Positions 1-8,013 of a stretch of DNA of 25,758 nt are shown here, piece after piece. The notes under the pieces were generated by a model. It was given only the letters and a program-made list of their open reading frames with translations, searched no databases and was not told the DNA's origin. The stretch's first letter is position 1. The number at the start of each line of letters is the position of its first letter. The translations under genes and the position numbers were made by a program. The DNA lies in the NCBI RefSeq assembly GCF_937880195.1, contig NZ_CALFLA010000023.1:1-25758 (forward strand). Direction: 5' to 3'. Source of the stretch: an uncultured Blautia sp. (lineage in GTDB: Bacteria > Bacillota > Clostridia > Lachnospirales > Lachnospiraceae).

Positions 1-2
1 AC

Positions 3-542
3 ATTAATTCTCCGGGAGGGGTAATTGATGTTGGATCAGAAATCTACACACTGTTGCACAGGTTTAAAAATGTGAAAATCTATATTACAGGAGAAGCCTG
101 TAGCGCTGCGTCCATCGTTGCAATGGCGGGATATTGCGAAATGTCCCCGACTGCTCTCATGATGGTGCATTGTGTGTCCTCTGGTGTACGAGGAAACCAC
201 TCTGACATGGAACGCATGGCAGAAACTCTCCGCACGGCGGACCGGGCACTCTGTACAGCTTATACGGCAAAAACTGGAATGAGCGAAGAGGAAGCGCTTG
301 AAATGATGGAGCATGAAACCTGGCTCACCGCCCAGCAGGCTAAAAAGAGGGGAATGATTGACGCTATTATGTTTGAAGAGCAGAAAGAAGATACTCCTCT
401 GGTAGCAGGTCCGCTCTTTGAACTTCCGGATGAAGAAAAACTGAACAGAGCAAGAAGATTGCTGAAAGAAGAAACAAGTGAAGCTGTCCCAACCGACTTA
501 TTGAAAGCCGAGTGGGATTTTTTAATGTTAAAAAGGAGATAG
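3..542 (+). CDS. Phage prohead maturation protease, ClpP-like (5' partial)
   Basis: The reading frame is open from the first bases of the window, so the N-terminus is missing; the ATG at 54 is internal. The visible part starts with the ClpP-family NSPGG signature, followed by GEACSAAS with the nucleophilic serine (first S by analogy with phage ClpP-like GxAASAAS), then a histidine in MMVHC and the TWLTAQQAKKRGMID segment that in this family carries the third catalytic-site region. ClpP-type phage proteases cleave scaffold or the capsid N-terminal delta domain during head maturation. The stop codon overlaps the AAAGGAGAT ribosome site of the capsid gene, three bases before its ATG, which is the classic protease-capsid pair. 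The charged C-terminal tail (about residues 130-180) looks like the usual linker or scaffold-like tail. Confidence 0.93.
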   Translation: MNSPGGVIDVGSEIYTLLHRFKNVKIYITGEACSAASIVAMAGYCEMSPTALMMVHCVSSGVRGNHSDMERMAETLRTADRALCTAYTAKTGMSEEEALEMMEHETWLTAQQAKKRGMIDAIMFEEQKEDTPLVAGPLFELPDEEKLNRARRLLKEETSEAVPTDLLKAEWDFLMLKRR

Positions 543-545
543 AAA

Positions 546-1748
546 ATGAACAGAAAACAGTATGAAGAAAAAAGAAACAGCCTTATGAATGAGGCACAGG
601 CTCTTATCAATGAGGGCAAAACTGAGGATGCGCAGGCAAAAATGGACGAGGTAAAAAACTTGGATGAGACATGGGATGCAATCGCACAGGCTCAGGCGAA
701 CTTTAACGCCATGAACAGAGAACCACAGGCGGCGAATCCGTTTGGGAATGTTGCAAGTGGAGTAATGAATTTTGGAGCGGTTGATGAGCCGGAAGATATG
801 TACGATTCCAAAGAGTATCGTATCGCATTTATGAACTATGTCGTTAATGGAAAACCAATTCCGGAGAAGTTCACAAATGCAGCCGGTCCGACAAAAACAT
901 CTGACATCGGAGCAGTAATCTCTCCGACTGTGATCAACAGAATTATTGAAAAAATCGAAGCGACGGGTATGATCCTGCCTCTGGTGACCAGAACTGCATT
1001 TGCAGCAGGAGCGGTCGTCCCTGCATCTTCCGTGAAACCAGTGGCTACATGGGTGGCAGAAGGCGGAACATCTGAAAAACAGAAGAAGACCACAGGTCAG
1101 ATTGACATTAAAGGCTACAAGCTGAGATGCGCAATCTCCATGACGCTGGAAACTACCGTGATGTCTCTTCAGATTTTCGAGACGGTATTTGTCAAGAATG
1201 TTTCCGAGGCAATGGTAAAAGCTATTGAAGAAGCAATTATGAATGGCGATGGATCTGGGAAACCGAAAGGCGTCCTGAAAGAAACTGCTCCAGATGGACA
1301 GAATGTTGCTCTTGCAAAAACAAAAACCATTGATTATAAAACTCTTTGCGATATGGAAGCAGCGCTGCCGCTTGCCTATGAAAACGGCGCAGTTTGGAAC
1401 ATGACTAAGAAGACATTTATGGAATGCGCTGCAATGGTGGATTCCAACGGTCAGCCAATCGCAAGAGTGAACTACGGTATTAACGGAAAACCGGAAAGGA
1501 CCCTGCTGGGAAGAAGAGTAGTCCTGAATGACTATATGACTTCCAGTAACGCAACTCTTTCCGAACCTACAGTAGTAGCATTCCTGTTCGACTGGACGGA
1601 ATACATGTTCAACACCAATTATGCCATGACTGTGAAGTCTTATGAAGACAATGACACAGAAGACCAGGTAACAAAAGCTGTGATGATCTGCGACGGAAAG
1701 GTGATCGACAAGAACTCTCTTGTTACTCTGACCAAAGCAAATGCCTGA
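546..1748 (+). CDS. HK97-fold phage major capsid protein
   Basis: This 400-residue protein sits directly after the ClpP-like protease. Residues 1 to about 70 are highly charged and helical, as expected for the delta domain that acts as an internal scaffold and is removed by the protease. The rest resembles the HK97 major capsid family: SDIGAVISPTVINRII, then PLVTRTAF, WVAEGG, and the run AIEEAIMNGDGSGKPKGVL, which are typical landmarks of this family. The length is normal for a capsid precursor. The ATG at 546 has AAAGGAGAT five to six bases upstream, overlapping the end of the protease gene, so the two are translated together. I see no sign of damage. The exact cleavage site cannot be read from the sequence. 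Confidence 0.95.
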   Translation: MNRKQYEEKRNSLMNEAQALINEGKTEDAQAKMDEVKNLDETWDAIAQAQANFNAMNREPQAANPFGNVASGVMNFGAVDEPEDMYDSKEYRIAFMNYVVNGKPIPEKFTNAAGPTKTSDIGAVISPTVINRIIEKIEATGMILPLVTRTAFAAGAVVPASSVKPVATWVAEGGTSEKQKKTTGQIDIKGYKLRCAISMTLETTVMSLQIFETVFVKNVSEAMVKAIEEAIMNGDGSGKPKGVLKETAPDGQNVALAKTKTIDYKTLCDMEAALPLAYENGAVWNMTKKTFMECAAMVDSNGQPIARVNYGINGKPERTLLGRRVVLNDYMTSSNATLSEPTVVAFLFDWTEYMFNTNYAMTVKSYEDNDTEDQVTKAVMICDGKVIDKNSLVTLTKANA

Positions 1749-1762
1749 TGAGGTGATAGTTA

Positions 1763-2065
1763 ATGGCATACACAGAGACGGATCTTGAGATTACAGTAGA
1801 CTGGCTGAAAGACATGCTCAGGGAAAAATCCAGTGTCGCAGATACAGAGATTCGAGATCTTATTGAATCCTGTGTATTGGAGCTTAAAATTGCCGGGGTG
1901 CAGGGGAAACTCACAGATCCTCTGTACCGACAGGCAGTGAAACTGTACGCAAAAGCACACTTTGGATATGATTCTGACAGCGAAAAGTTTTTAAAAGCAT
2001 TCCAGAATCTGAGAGATTCCATGGCTTTGTCTGGGGAATATGGAGGTGGTGCAAGTGGATTATGA
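1763..2065 (+). CDS. Head-tail connector protein (gp6-like)
   Basis: This 100-residue, mostly alpha-helical protein follows the capsid gene by 14 bases and has GAGGTGAT as ribosome site. The pattern of an N-terminal helix TETDLEITVDWLKDML, a central IRDLIESCVLELK helix, and LYRQAVKLYAKAHFG followed by a short C-terminal helix matches the phage gp6-like connector family that forms the ring below the portal. Position right after the capsid gene is the normal one for this role. The assignment rests on family resemblance and order; there is no catalytic motif to check. Its last bases overlap the start of the next gene. Confidence 0.8.
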   Translation: MAYTETDLEITVDWLKDMLREKSSVADTEIRDLIESCVLELKIAGVQGKLTDPLYRQAVKLYAKAHFGYDSDSEKFLKAFQNLRDSMALSGEYGGGASGL

Positions 2066-2369
2066 AGGTGTATTAATCTGGGAAGAAACTGGGAAAGATG
2101 CAGACGGATTTCCACAGACCATCCAACATAAAACTCCTGCATATCTAAGTGAGGTAGCTATTAAAAGGGCAGAAGCCTATGAGGCCATGCGAACAGGTGT
2201 GGAACTTTCAGCGGTTTTCCGGGTGCGACTGGAAGACTGGGAAGAGACCCGGCATATTAACAACGGCAAGCCTGCTTATGCGGAAAAAGTAGCTATTGAC
2301 GGAGCAGAGTACGACATTGTAAGAGCGTACAAACCGGATAAATCCATGGTCGAGCTGACCTGTAGTTAG
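2055..2369 (+). CDS. Head closure / head-tail adaptor protein
   Basis: A beta-rich protein of about 104 residues in the position of head closure (stopper) proteins of HK97-type phages. The motif layout fits this family: an N-terminal DGFPQTIQHKTPAYLSEVAIKRAEAYEA, then VFRVRLEDWEE, and a C-terminal IDGAEYDIVRAYKPDKSMVELTC. An ATG at 2040 is in frame, but the only good ribosome site (GGAGGTG, 2042-2048) lies after it, so I prefer the GTG at 2055, which is six bases downstream of that site. Either way the gene overlaps the end of the connector gene and is probably translationally coupled to it. The function is inferred from order and general resemblance. Confidence 0.72.
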   Translation: MDYEGVLIWEETGKDADGFPQTIQHKTPAYLSEVAIKRAEAYEAMRTGVELSAVFRVRLEDWEETRHINNGKPAYAEKVAIDGAEYDIVRAYKPDKSMVELTCS

Positions 2370-2378
2370 GATGGTGAT

Positions 2379-2783
2379 TTGTTGGGATTTCAAACAATGG
2401 GATTTGAGGACTTGGAAAAAGAGCTGAATAAAATTATGGATGCAGAAATGATAGCTTGCAAAGCGGTTGACGCAGCTTCCCCGTTATTAGAAGAAACTTT
2501 AAAAAGTGAAATTAAAAATACGGTGACAGAAGAATATTCAACTGGAGAACTTGCTGAGTCAATAGAAGCAACAGACGCCAAAATGAATGGATATGGATGT
2601 TTCGCGGCGGTTCGCCCAACTGGGGACGATGAAAAAGGTGTACGTAATGGCGAGAAGATGGCATATATGGAGTACGGAACCAGCAAACAGTACCCAAAGC
2701 CGGTATTGAGAAAAGCTATCAAGAAATCTGAAAAAACGTGTCTTGAAGCTATGCAGAAAAAATATGACGAGGTGACAAAGTGA
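2379..2783 (+). CDS. HK97 gp10-like neck/tail-completion protein
   Basis: A 134-residue protein with the typical ending of the HK97-gp10 family: MAYMEYGTSKQYPKPVLRKAI, where the GTS-x5-PxPxLRxA pattern is characteristic. The N-terminal half is helical and the centre has a TGELAESI segment also common in the family. These proteins join the tail terminator to the head neck. There is no ATG at the right place: TTG at 2379 (or 2382) follows AGGA at 2368-2371, while the next ATG at 2397 has no ribosome site, so a TTG start is likely. The stop overlaps the next gene's GTG start (GTGA). Confidence 0.85.
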   Translation: MLGFQTMGFEDLEKELNKIMDAEMIACKAVDAASPLLEETLKSEIKNTVTEEYSTGELAESIEATDAKMNGYGCFAAVRPTGDDEKGVRNGEKMAYMEYGTSKQYPKPVLRKAIKKSEKTCLEAMQKKYDEVTK

Positions 2784-3118
2784 GCGTGAACCAGACAATA
2801 GAATCTGCATTAAAGCCAATCTGCTCCGATATATGGCCGATTGTATGCCCAGACGACAACCATCCGGCGGAATACATCGTATATAATCCAGAGTATGAAG
2901 CTCCGGCAACTTACGCGGACGACCAGGATCAGAACTGGATCCATTATATGCAGGTTCATTTTTTTACGAAAAAAAATTATATCAAAAAAAGAAAAGAGAT
3001 CCGCAGGGCATTACGTCAGGCGGGTTTTTTAATAACAGAAATTGATACAGATCACGAAAAAGATAGTGGGTATTACCACTTGACTTTTTCGTGCCAGATT
3101 GAAGAAAGTGAGGAATAA
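2780..3118 (+). CDS. Putative tail terminator / minor tail protein
   Basis: This 112-residue protein starts with GTG overlapping the previous stop by three bases; GAGGTGAC lies upstream. It has the general look of tail terminator proteins: an N-terminal helix TIESALKPI, a central beta region around AEYIVYNPEYEAPATYADD, then HYMQVHFFTKKNY, a basic helix KKRKEIRRALRQAGF, and a C-terminal strand YYHLTFSCQI. It lies between the gp10-like gene and the major tail protein, which is the usual place for the terminator that caps the tail tube. The fold assignment is from order and pattern only. Confidence 0.65.
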   Translation: MSVNQTIESALKPICSDIWPIVCPDDNHPAEYIVYNPEYEAPATYADDQDQNWIHYMQVHFFTKKNYIKKRKEIRRALRQAGFLITEIDTDHEKDSGYYHLTFSCQIEESEE

Positions 3119-3120
3119 TT

Positions 3121-3663
3121 ATGGCATTTGTAGGATTAAGAAAACCGATTATAGGAAAAATGACAAATGAAACAACTTATGAAAAACCGGAAGCCTGCGG
3201 AAAGGCTATTGGAATCACGGTAACGCCGTCTTATGCAGAAGGAAGCCTGTATGGAGACGATGTGCAGGTGGAGTATGATAAGGAATTCAGATACGCAGAC
3301 GTATCCTTGAATACCACAGACCTTCCGGTCACAATGCACAAAGCAATGTTTGGAAGAACATCCGCCGCAGAAGAAATTGTATATGATGTGGATGACGAGG
3401 CGGGATATGTAGGTCTTGCATGGATTTCAGTGGAAAAAGTGGACGGGGTGAGAAAGTTTGTTGCTAACTTCCTTCCGAAAGTCAAATTTTCTGAGCCCGC
3501 CGGAGAATATGCGACCAAGGGCGAAAACATTGAGTATAAGACACCGACCTTAACAGGACGTGCCATTGCTAATGCAGAGGGTGTATGGAAAAAGACAAAA
3601 TCCCACGCGACAGAGCAGGAAGCTATGACTACAATCAATACAACATATTTTGGACAGTCCTGA
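3121..3663 (+). CDS. Major tail tube protein, phi13 type
   Basis: A 180-residue beta-rich protein right after the terminator-like gene, with GAGGAATAATT before the ATG. The pattern of GITVTPSYAEGSLYGDD near the N-terminus, then EYDKEFRYADVSLNTTDLP, VDDEAGYVGLAWIS and a final TPTLTGRAIANAEGVWKKT matches the phi13-type major tail protein family of siphophages, whose hexamers stack into the tail tube. Length is normal. It precedes the two tail chaperone products and the tape measure, the standard order. Confidence 0.9.
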   Translation: MAFVGLRKPIIGKMTNETTYEKPEACGKAIGITVTPSYAEGSLYGDDVQVEYDKEFRYADVSLNTTDLPVTMHKAMFGRTSAAEEIVYDVDDEAGYVGLAWISVEKVDGVRKFVANFLPKVKFSEPAGEYATKGENIEYKTPTLTGRAIANAEGVWKKTKSHATEQEAMTTINTTYFGQS

Positions 3664-3677
3664 TCGGAGGTTAAGAA

Positions 3678-4085
3678 ATGTTCGAAAAAAAGTTGAATAC
3701 CATAACCTTATCTGGAAAGGAATATCCTATCAAGTGCTCTATTCTTGTCCTGGAGAAAATCCAGGATAAGTATGAGACGCTGGAAGCCTTTGAGGATGAC
3801 CTCAGTATTTTTGAGGATACAAAAGAAAATGAGGAAATCAAGGTAAGGTTTCCGAAAATGACCGCTCTTTGTGATGCCCTCTACTGGATGGTTCAGGAGG
3901 GTGAAGAAATCACAGCGGAGGAGGAAGGGAGAAAACCTATAAAATACAAGAGGGAATCTCTTGCAAGAAAGATGGATGGCTCTCTTTTTACGACTGCTCA
4001 GATTTTAAAAAGAGAGTTCGGACGGAGTTTTACCTCAAAAAACCAGAAGGCCACGAAGACGGAGAATACGGAGACGAACCAATAA
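3678..4085 (+). CDS. Tail assembly chaperone gpG-like
   Basis: A 135-residue protein directly after the major tail protein, with GGAGG (3665-3669) upstream of ATG 3678. It resembles phi13-type tail assembly chaperones: an N-terminal strand LNTITLSGKEYPIKC, a helix LEKIQDKYETLEAFE, and an ALYWMVQEGEE segment. Such proteins coat the tape measure protein before the tube is assembled. The last about 15 residues (KNQKATKTENTETNQ) are low complexity, as expected for sequence read only when ribosomes do not shift frame. The gene contains a strong -1 slippery heptamer near its end and is followed by an open -1 frame. Confidence 0.88.
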   Translation: MFEKKLNTITLSGKEYPIKCSILVLEKIQDKYETLEAFEDDLSIFEDTKENEEIKVRFPKMTALCDALYWMVQEGEEITAEEEGRKPIKYKRESLARKMDGSLFTTAQILKREFGRSFTSKNQKATKTENTETNQ

Positions 4086-4267
4086 AAATCGACTTTGCAT
4101 GGATCGTTTTCGTGGGGATGCAGATAGGATACCGGGAAAGAGAAATCGGCCACATGTATTATGGCAAGTGGTTCGATCTCTTCCGACAGTTTAAATTTTA
4201 TCATAACATAAAAATGAAGCGAGCTACTTTTGAAAAGAGAAAAGTAGAATCTCTCGCAGATCTATAG
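3678..4267 (+). CDS. Tail assembly chaperone fusion gpGT (-1 frameshift)
   Basis: The -1 frame is open across the gpG stop (4083-4085) down to TAG at 4265-4267. After the shift it reads a good protein: PIKIDFAWIVFVGMQIG, then HMYYGKWFDLFRQFKFYHN, a pattern typical of the T domain, which binds the major tail protein. It has no start codon with a ribosome site of its own, so it needs the frameshift. Slippage at A-AAA-AAC (4037-4043) gives join(3678..4043,4043..4267), 196 residues. A second possible site is T-TTA-AAA at 4004-4010. Lambda G/GT and many siphophages do the same; that this phage does so is an inference from the sequence. Confidence 0.85.
4037..4043 (+). promoter_or_regulatory. -1 ribosomal slippery heptamer A-AAA-AAC
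   Basis: In the gpG frame the codons are TCA AAA AAC, so the heptamer AAAAAAC is in the canonical X-XXY-YYZ register. Slipping back one base keeps both tRNAs paired and enters the open gpT frame, giving a natural-looking junction. T-TTA-AAA at 4004-4010 is a weaker alternative in the same register. Confidence 0.8.
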
Positions 4268-4292
4268 CCCTGCGCCTTGCGTGGGGCTTTTT
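4266..4292 (+). terminator. Terminator-like hairpin between gpGT and tape measure gene
   Basis: AGCCCTGCGC (4266-4275) pairs with GCGTGGGGCT (4279-4288) in a 10-bp stem with two G-T pairs and a CTT loop, followed by five T (4288-4292). It starts within the gpGT stop codon and ends just before the tape measure ribosome site. It has the form of an intrinsic terminator, but as it lies in the middle of a late operon it may act as a partial terminator or an RNA-stability element. Confidence 0.5.
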
Positions 4293-4306
4293 GAAAAGGA
4301 GGGCAC

Positions 4307-7300
4307 ATGGCTCGAAAGAAAATAGGCGCTATCATCGCCCTGGACGGCGAGAGAGAATATAAGCAGGCAGTCACGAACTGCAACAGGGCTCTGAATCAGT
4401 TTAAGGCGGAAATGGAACTGGTAAAAGCAGAATCCGAAGGACAGGAAGATAGTCTGGACAGCCTTGGCCGGAAGCATGAAGTCTTGTCTAAGGTGTTGGA
4501 TGTACAGAAGCAAAAGCAGGAAGAAGTAGAAAAAGGCCTCAATCACGCTCGGGAATCTTACGATAAGATGGGCGGAAAAATTAACACCTTAAAAGAAACC
4601 TTGGAAAAAGCGACCAAAGAATTGAAGGACATGGAGGATGCCGGAGAATCTTCTGAAGACCAATTGAAACAGCAGAGAGAACAGGTTGAACAGTTGACCA
4701 GCTCATTGAAAAAGTCGGAAGAAAATTACCAAAAGGCTTCTGATCGTATCCAGAAATGGGAAACCGACCTGACCAAAGCAAAGACAGAAACTGCAAAAAC
4801 CAGCAATGCCTTGAACGACAATGCGAAAGCCATGAAAGAAGTGGCCGAGGAATCAGTGGGAGCCGCAACAAGTCTCGAAGCGGTGAAAGAAGCGGCGGCA
4901 AACGGTGGAGGCGGTGTTGATCTGTTTGGCCTTGCGATGGAAAAAATCAAAAGTCCGACAGCAATTGCTACTGCAGGAGTAGCAGCTCTCGGAGCGGCGT
5001 TTACCAAGGCGGCAAAAGAAAGCGTCCAGTTTGCAATGAATATGCAGACAGTCTCCGCAAAGCTCCAGGGAGCTACCGGCGCCACAGCTGCGGAAATGAA
5101 AAAATACGAAGCCGCCATGCAGAATATCTACAATAACAATTTTGGCGAGAACCTGGAAGATATTGCAAGCGCAATGGCAAAGGTGAAACAGTATACCGGA
5201 GAATTAGATGCCTCTGAACTGGAAAGTATGACCGAAAACGCAATGGCTCTGGAAGATGTCTTTGACATGGACCTGTCTGAAACCATCCGTGGCGTTGATT
5301 CTCTTACTAAAAACATGGGAATCACATCCAAGCAGGCTTTTGATTTGATGGCGAAAGGCGCACAGAATGGATTAGATAAGTCAGGAGAACTGGGAGATAA
5401 CATTGCGGAGTATGGTCAGTTGTGGGCACAGGCAGGTTTTTCCGCGGAGGAAATGTTCGCAATTCTCCAGAACGGATTGGATGCTGGAGCGTACAATCTG
5501 GATAAAGTGAATGACTTCGTAAAAGAGTTTGCTATTTCCCTATCTGATGGAAGAATCGAGGAAAACCTTGATTCTTTTTCGCAGGAGACACAAAATCTCT
5601 TCTGGGCTATGAAGGATGGAAAAGCCACATCCAAGGATGTATTTTACTCCGTGGTGCAAGACCTGAAAGAGTGTACTAATCAGCAGGAGGCTCTTACCCT
5701 TGCGAGTACCGTCTGGTCTGCACTTGGGGAAGATAATGCAATGTCTGTTATTACGGCTCTTGGGGATGTTAATGACGCTTATGCAGACGTTGGCGGAACC
5801 ATGGAATCAATTAAGGATATCAGCTACGACAGCGTAGAAAACAAACTGGAAGCTCTGGGAAGAAAGACAAAGACGGAGATACTTGCTCCGATTGGAGAAA
5901 AGGCTCTCCCATTAATTAACAAAGGTTTGGACGCTACCGAAAAGATACTTGATGGATTGGCAGAAAAAGTAAATCCTCCAAAGACTGCACTGGAAGAATT
6001 TACGGAGGAAATCCGACTATCTACAGAAAATGTCAATAATGTTCTTGATAGCGTAGAAGAATCTATGAGTAATGCAGAGGCAGATTCTGGAAAGATACGC
6101 GAATACAAGAACACTCTTCTTGAGCTGAATGGCGTCACTGAAAAAACAGAATTCCAAAAATTCCAGGTAAAGAAGATTGTTGAGGAGTTGTCTGGAAGTA
6201 TACCTGAACTTGCTTCGGCATGGGATGAAGAATCAGGAAGCTTAAATCTAACCAATGAAGAGCTGAAAGAGTTGCTTGAAAACCAGGAAGCATATGTTTT
6301 GCAAGCGGCAGCCGTTGAAGCAAAAACTGAAGCAATGAACGCAATGTTTGAGGCCGAGGTAAATGCTGCAAGCGCGGCTAACGCGCACAAAGAAGCTTTG
6401 GAAAAATTAGATGAAATTACCGAGAAGAACAGGGAATCCGCGGGAGGGTTAGCTGATGTTTTTGGAGAATACTATGGCGAACAATTAGAAGCCCAGAACG
6501 CTGTTGAACAAACCACTGTAGCTCTTTTGGAGGCTAATGACGCACAGGCAAGGGCCCAGGAAAGTTATAATAACACAATGACCGCGATTGATTCCACTAC
6601 TAAAAAACTTGGCGGAATTGTAGCGGCACAGGACGAAGCCAAAGAAAGCACAGAAGCCCTTTCTGAGGCGCAGGGAGCAAATGGAGAAGCAGTGTCTGGC
6701 CTTGCTGATGGGATTGAGCAGAATACAGGACGTATCATCCAGTGTTATACAGATTATAAAGATGCCGTACTGGAATCCTTGCAGTCGCAAATGAATATGT
6801 TCGAAGAGTTTAACGCTGGCGAGGCTATATCTACAGAACAGCTCTTATCAAATATGCAGTCGCAGATCAATGGTGTAACCCAGTGGTCGGAAAACTTGGA
6901 ATCCTTGGCAAGAGCTGGAATTGATGAAGGTCTGTTGAAACATCTGGCAGAACTCGGCCCGCAGGGATATGAATACGTGCAGGCTTTCGTGAATGCCACT
7001 CCGACACAGTTGGAGGAAGCAAACAGATTATGGCAAGAGTCTCTCGATTTTAAATCAGGAACCGCCGAAGCAGTAAACAGCGCTATTGAAACAGCTGCAG
7101 AAGGCATGGCCGGAGGAAAAGGCGAACTTGAAAAAGCCATGGCCGACATCGGAGTTGATTCATGGGCAGGATTTGAAAATGTGATTAAAGACAAGCAGCA
7201 GGCCGCTGAAACGGCAGGAATGGACCTGATGGAAATGTTTAAGGCCGGAGCAAAAAGCGAGATGGGAATTAACAGCCCGTCTAGGGAAATGGCCTTGATC

Positions 7301-8011
7301 GGAAAATATACGGTAGACGGTCTGATTAATGGAATCAAGTACAATGTAGACAGCGCTGTGAAGGTTCAGAAAAGCTTCACAAGGGAAATCCTTTCTGAAG
7401 CTAAAAACGGACTGAAGAAGAGCGAATTTGTGAAAATCGGCGAGGGAGTATCAGAAGGCCTGGAAAGAGGAATTGCGTCTGCAAAACAAGAGGCTATCCA
7501 CCAGGCGGAATCTATGATATACGAGATTCAATCCGCTGCCAATAATATGCCTGACCTCTACAACGATGGCGTGAATCTTGCCTATGGTCTTGCTAATGGA
7601 ATATATGCCGGAAGATCGTCTGTGGTAAATGCGGTGGCTTATATGTGTGCATCCGCGATCAACCAGGCAAAGAGTGATCTTCAGATTAATTCTCCGTCTA
7701 AAGTGTTTGAGGAACTTGGCGGATACACGGCGGAAGGTTTTGGCGTTGGGTACGAAAAGAAAATCTCCGAAGTAAACGATATGATCCGGGATAGTGTGTA
7801 TGCTCCCGAGACAAGTAATCTTACGGCAGCAGGGACATTGGGAGACACAGAAAGAATGTTCGAGGAATACTTACCGTATCTGAAGACCATTGCAGAAAAA
7901 GAAATGTCCATGTATCCGTCCAGAAGGGATTTTGAAAAAGACGTCACACAGATTGTAGACAGCGGTGCTACAAAGATGCGGACAATTAAAAAGGCAGCAA
8001 GGGGGTATTGA
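4307..8011 (+). CDS. Phage tail tape measure protein
   Basis: At 1234 residues this is the expected long gene after gpG/gpGT; its length sets tail length. Residues about 30-175 form a charged coiled coil. About 205-240 is a hydrophobic, alanine-rich stretch (IATAGVAALGAAFTKAA). About 240-540 resembles the TP901-type tape measure core (MQTVSAKLQGATGATAAEM, ENAMALEDVFDMDLSE, NMGITSKQAFDLMAKG, AEYGQLWAQAGFSAEEMFAIL). Residues about 560-850 are again coiled coil. The C-terminal part carries two INSPS motifs (about 988 and 1127), each followed by a glycine-rich helix, common in tape measures of this group. No lytic or peptidase motif is visible. The ribosome site is AAAAGGAGGG. Confidence 0.96.
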   Translation: MARKKIGAIIALDGEREYKQAVTNCNRALNQFKAEMELVKAESEGQEDSLDSLGRKHEVLSKVLDVQKQKQEEVEKGLNHARESYDKMGGKINTLKETLEKATKELKDMEDAGESSEDQLKQQREQVEQLTSSLKKSEENYQKASDRIQKWETDLTKAKTETAKTSNALNDNAKAMKEVAEESVGAATSLEAVKEAAANGGGGVDLFGLAMEKIKSPTAIATAGVAALGAAFTKAAKESVQFAMNMQTVSAKLQGATGATAAEMKKYEAAMQNIYNNNFGENLEDIASAMAKVKQYTGELDASELESMTENAMALEDVFDMDLSETIRGVDSLTKNMGITSKQAFDLMAKGAQNGLDKSGELGDNIAEYGQLWAQAGFSAEEMFAILQNGLDAGAYNLDKVNDFVKEFAISLSDGRIEENLDSFSQETQNLFWAMKDGKATSKDVFYSVVQDLKECTNQQEALTLASTVWSALGEDNAMSVITALGDVNDAYADVGGTMESIKDISYDSVENKLEALGRKTKTEILAPIGEKALPLINKGLDATEKILDGLAEKVNPPKTALEEFTEEIRLSTENVNNVLDSVEESMSNAEADSGKIREYKNTLLELNGVTEKTEFQKFQVKKIVEELSGSIPELASAWDEESGSLNLTNEELKELLENQEAYVLQAAAVEAKTEAMNAMFEAEVNAASAANAHKEALEKLDEITEKNRESAGGLADVFGEYYGEQLEAQNAVEQTTVALLEANDAQARAQESYNNTMTAIDSTTKKLGGIVAAQDEAKESTEALSEAQGANGEAVSGLADGIEQNTGRIIQCYTDYKDAVLESLQSQMNMFEEFNAGEAISTEQLLSNMQSQINGVTQWSENLESLARAGIDEGLLKHLAELGPQGYEYVQAFVNATPTQLEEANRLWQESLDFKSGTAEAVNSAIETAAEGMAGGKGELEKAMADIGVDSWAGFENVIKDKQQAAETAGMDLMEMFKAGAKSEMGINSPSREMALIGKYTVDGLINGIKYNVDSAVKVQKSFTREILSEAKNGLKKSEFVKIGEGVSEGLERGIASAKQEAIHQAESMIYEIQSAANNMPDLYNDGVNLAYGLANGIYAGRSSVVNAVAYMCASAINQAKSDLQINSPSKVFEELGGYTAEGFGVGYEKKISEVNDMIRDSVYAPETSNLTAAGTLGDTERMFEEYLPYLKTIAEKEMSMYPSRRDFEKDVTQIVDSGATKMRTIKKAARGY

Positions 8012-8013
8012 TT

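Noticed and set aside
528..1769. Long open frame on the minus strand across the capsid gene (413 codons)
   Set aside because: It is the shadow of a real gene: odd amino-acid make-up (rich in Cys, His, Phe), no ribosome site, and the plus strand encodes a clear capsid protein.
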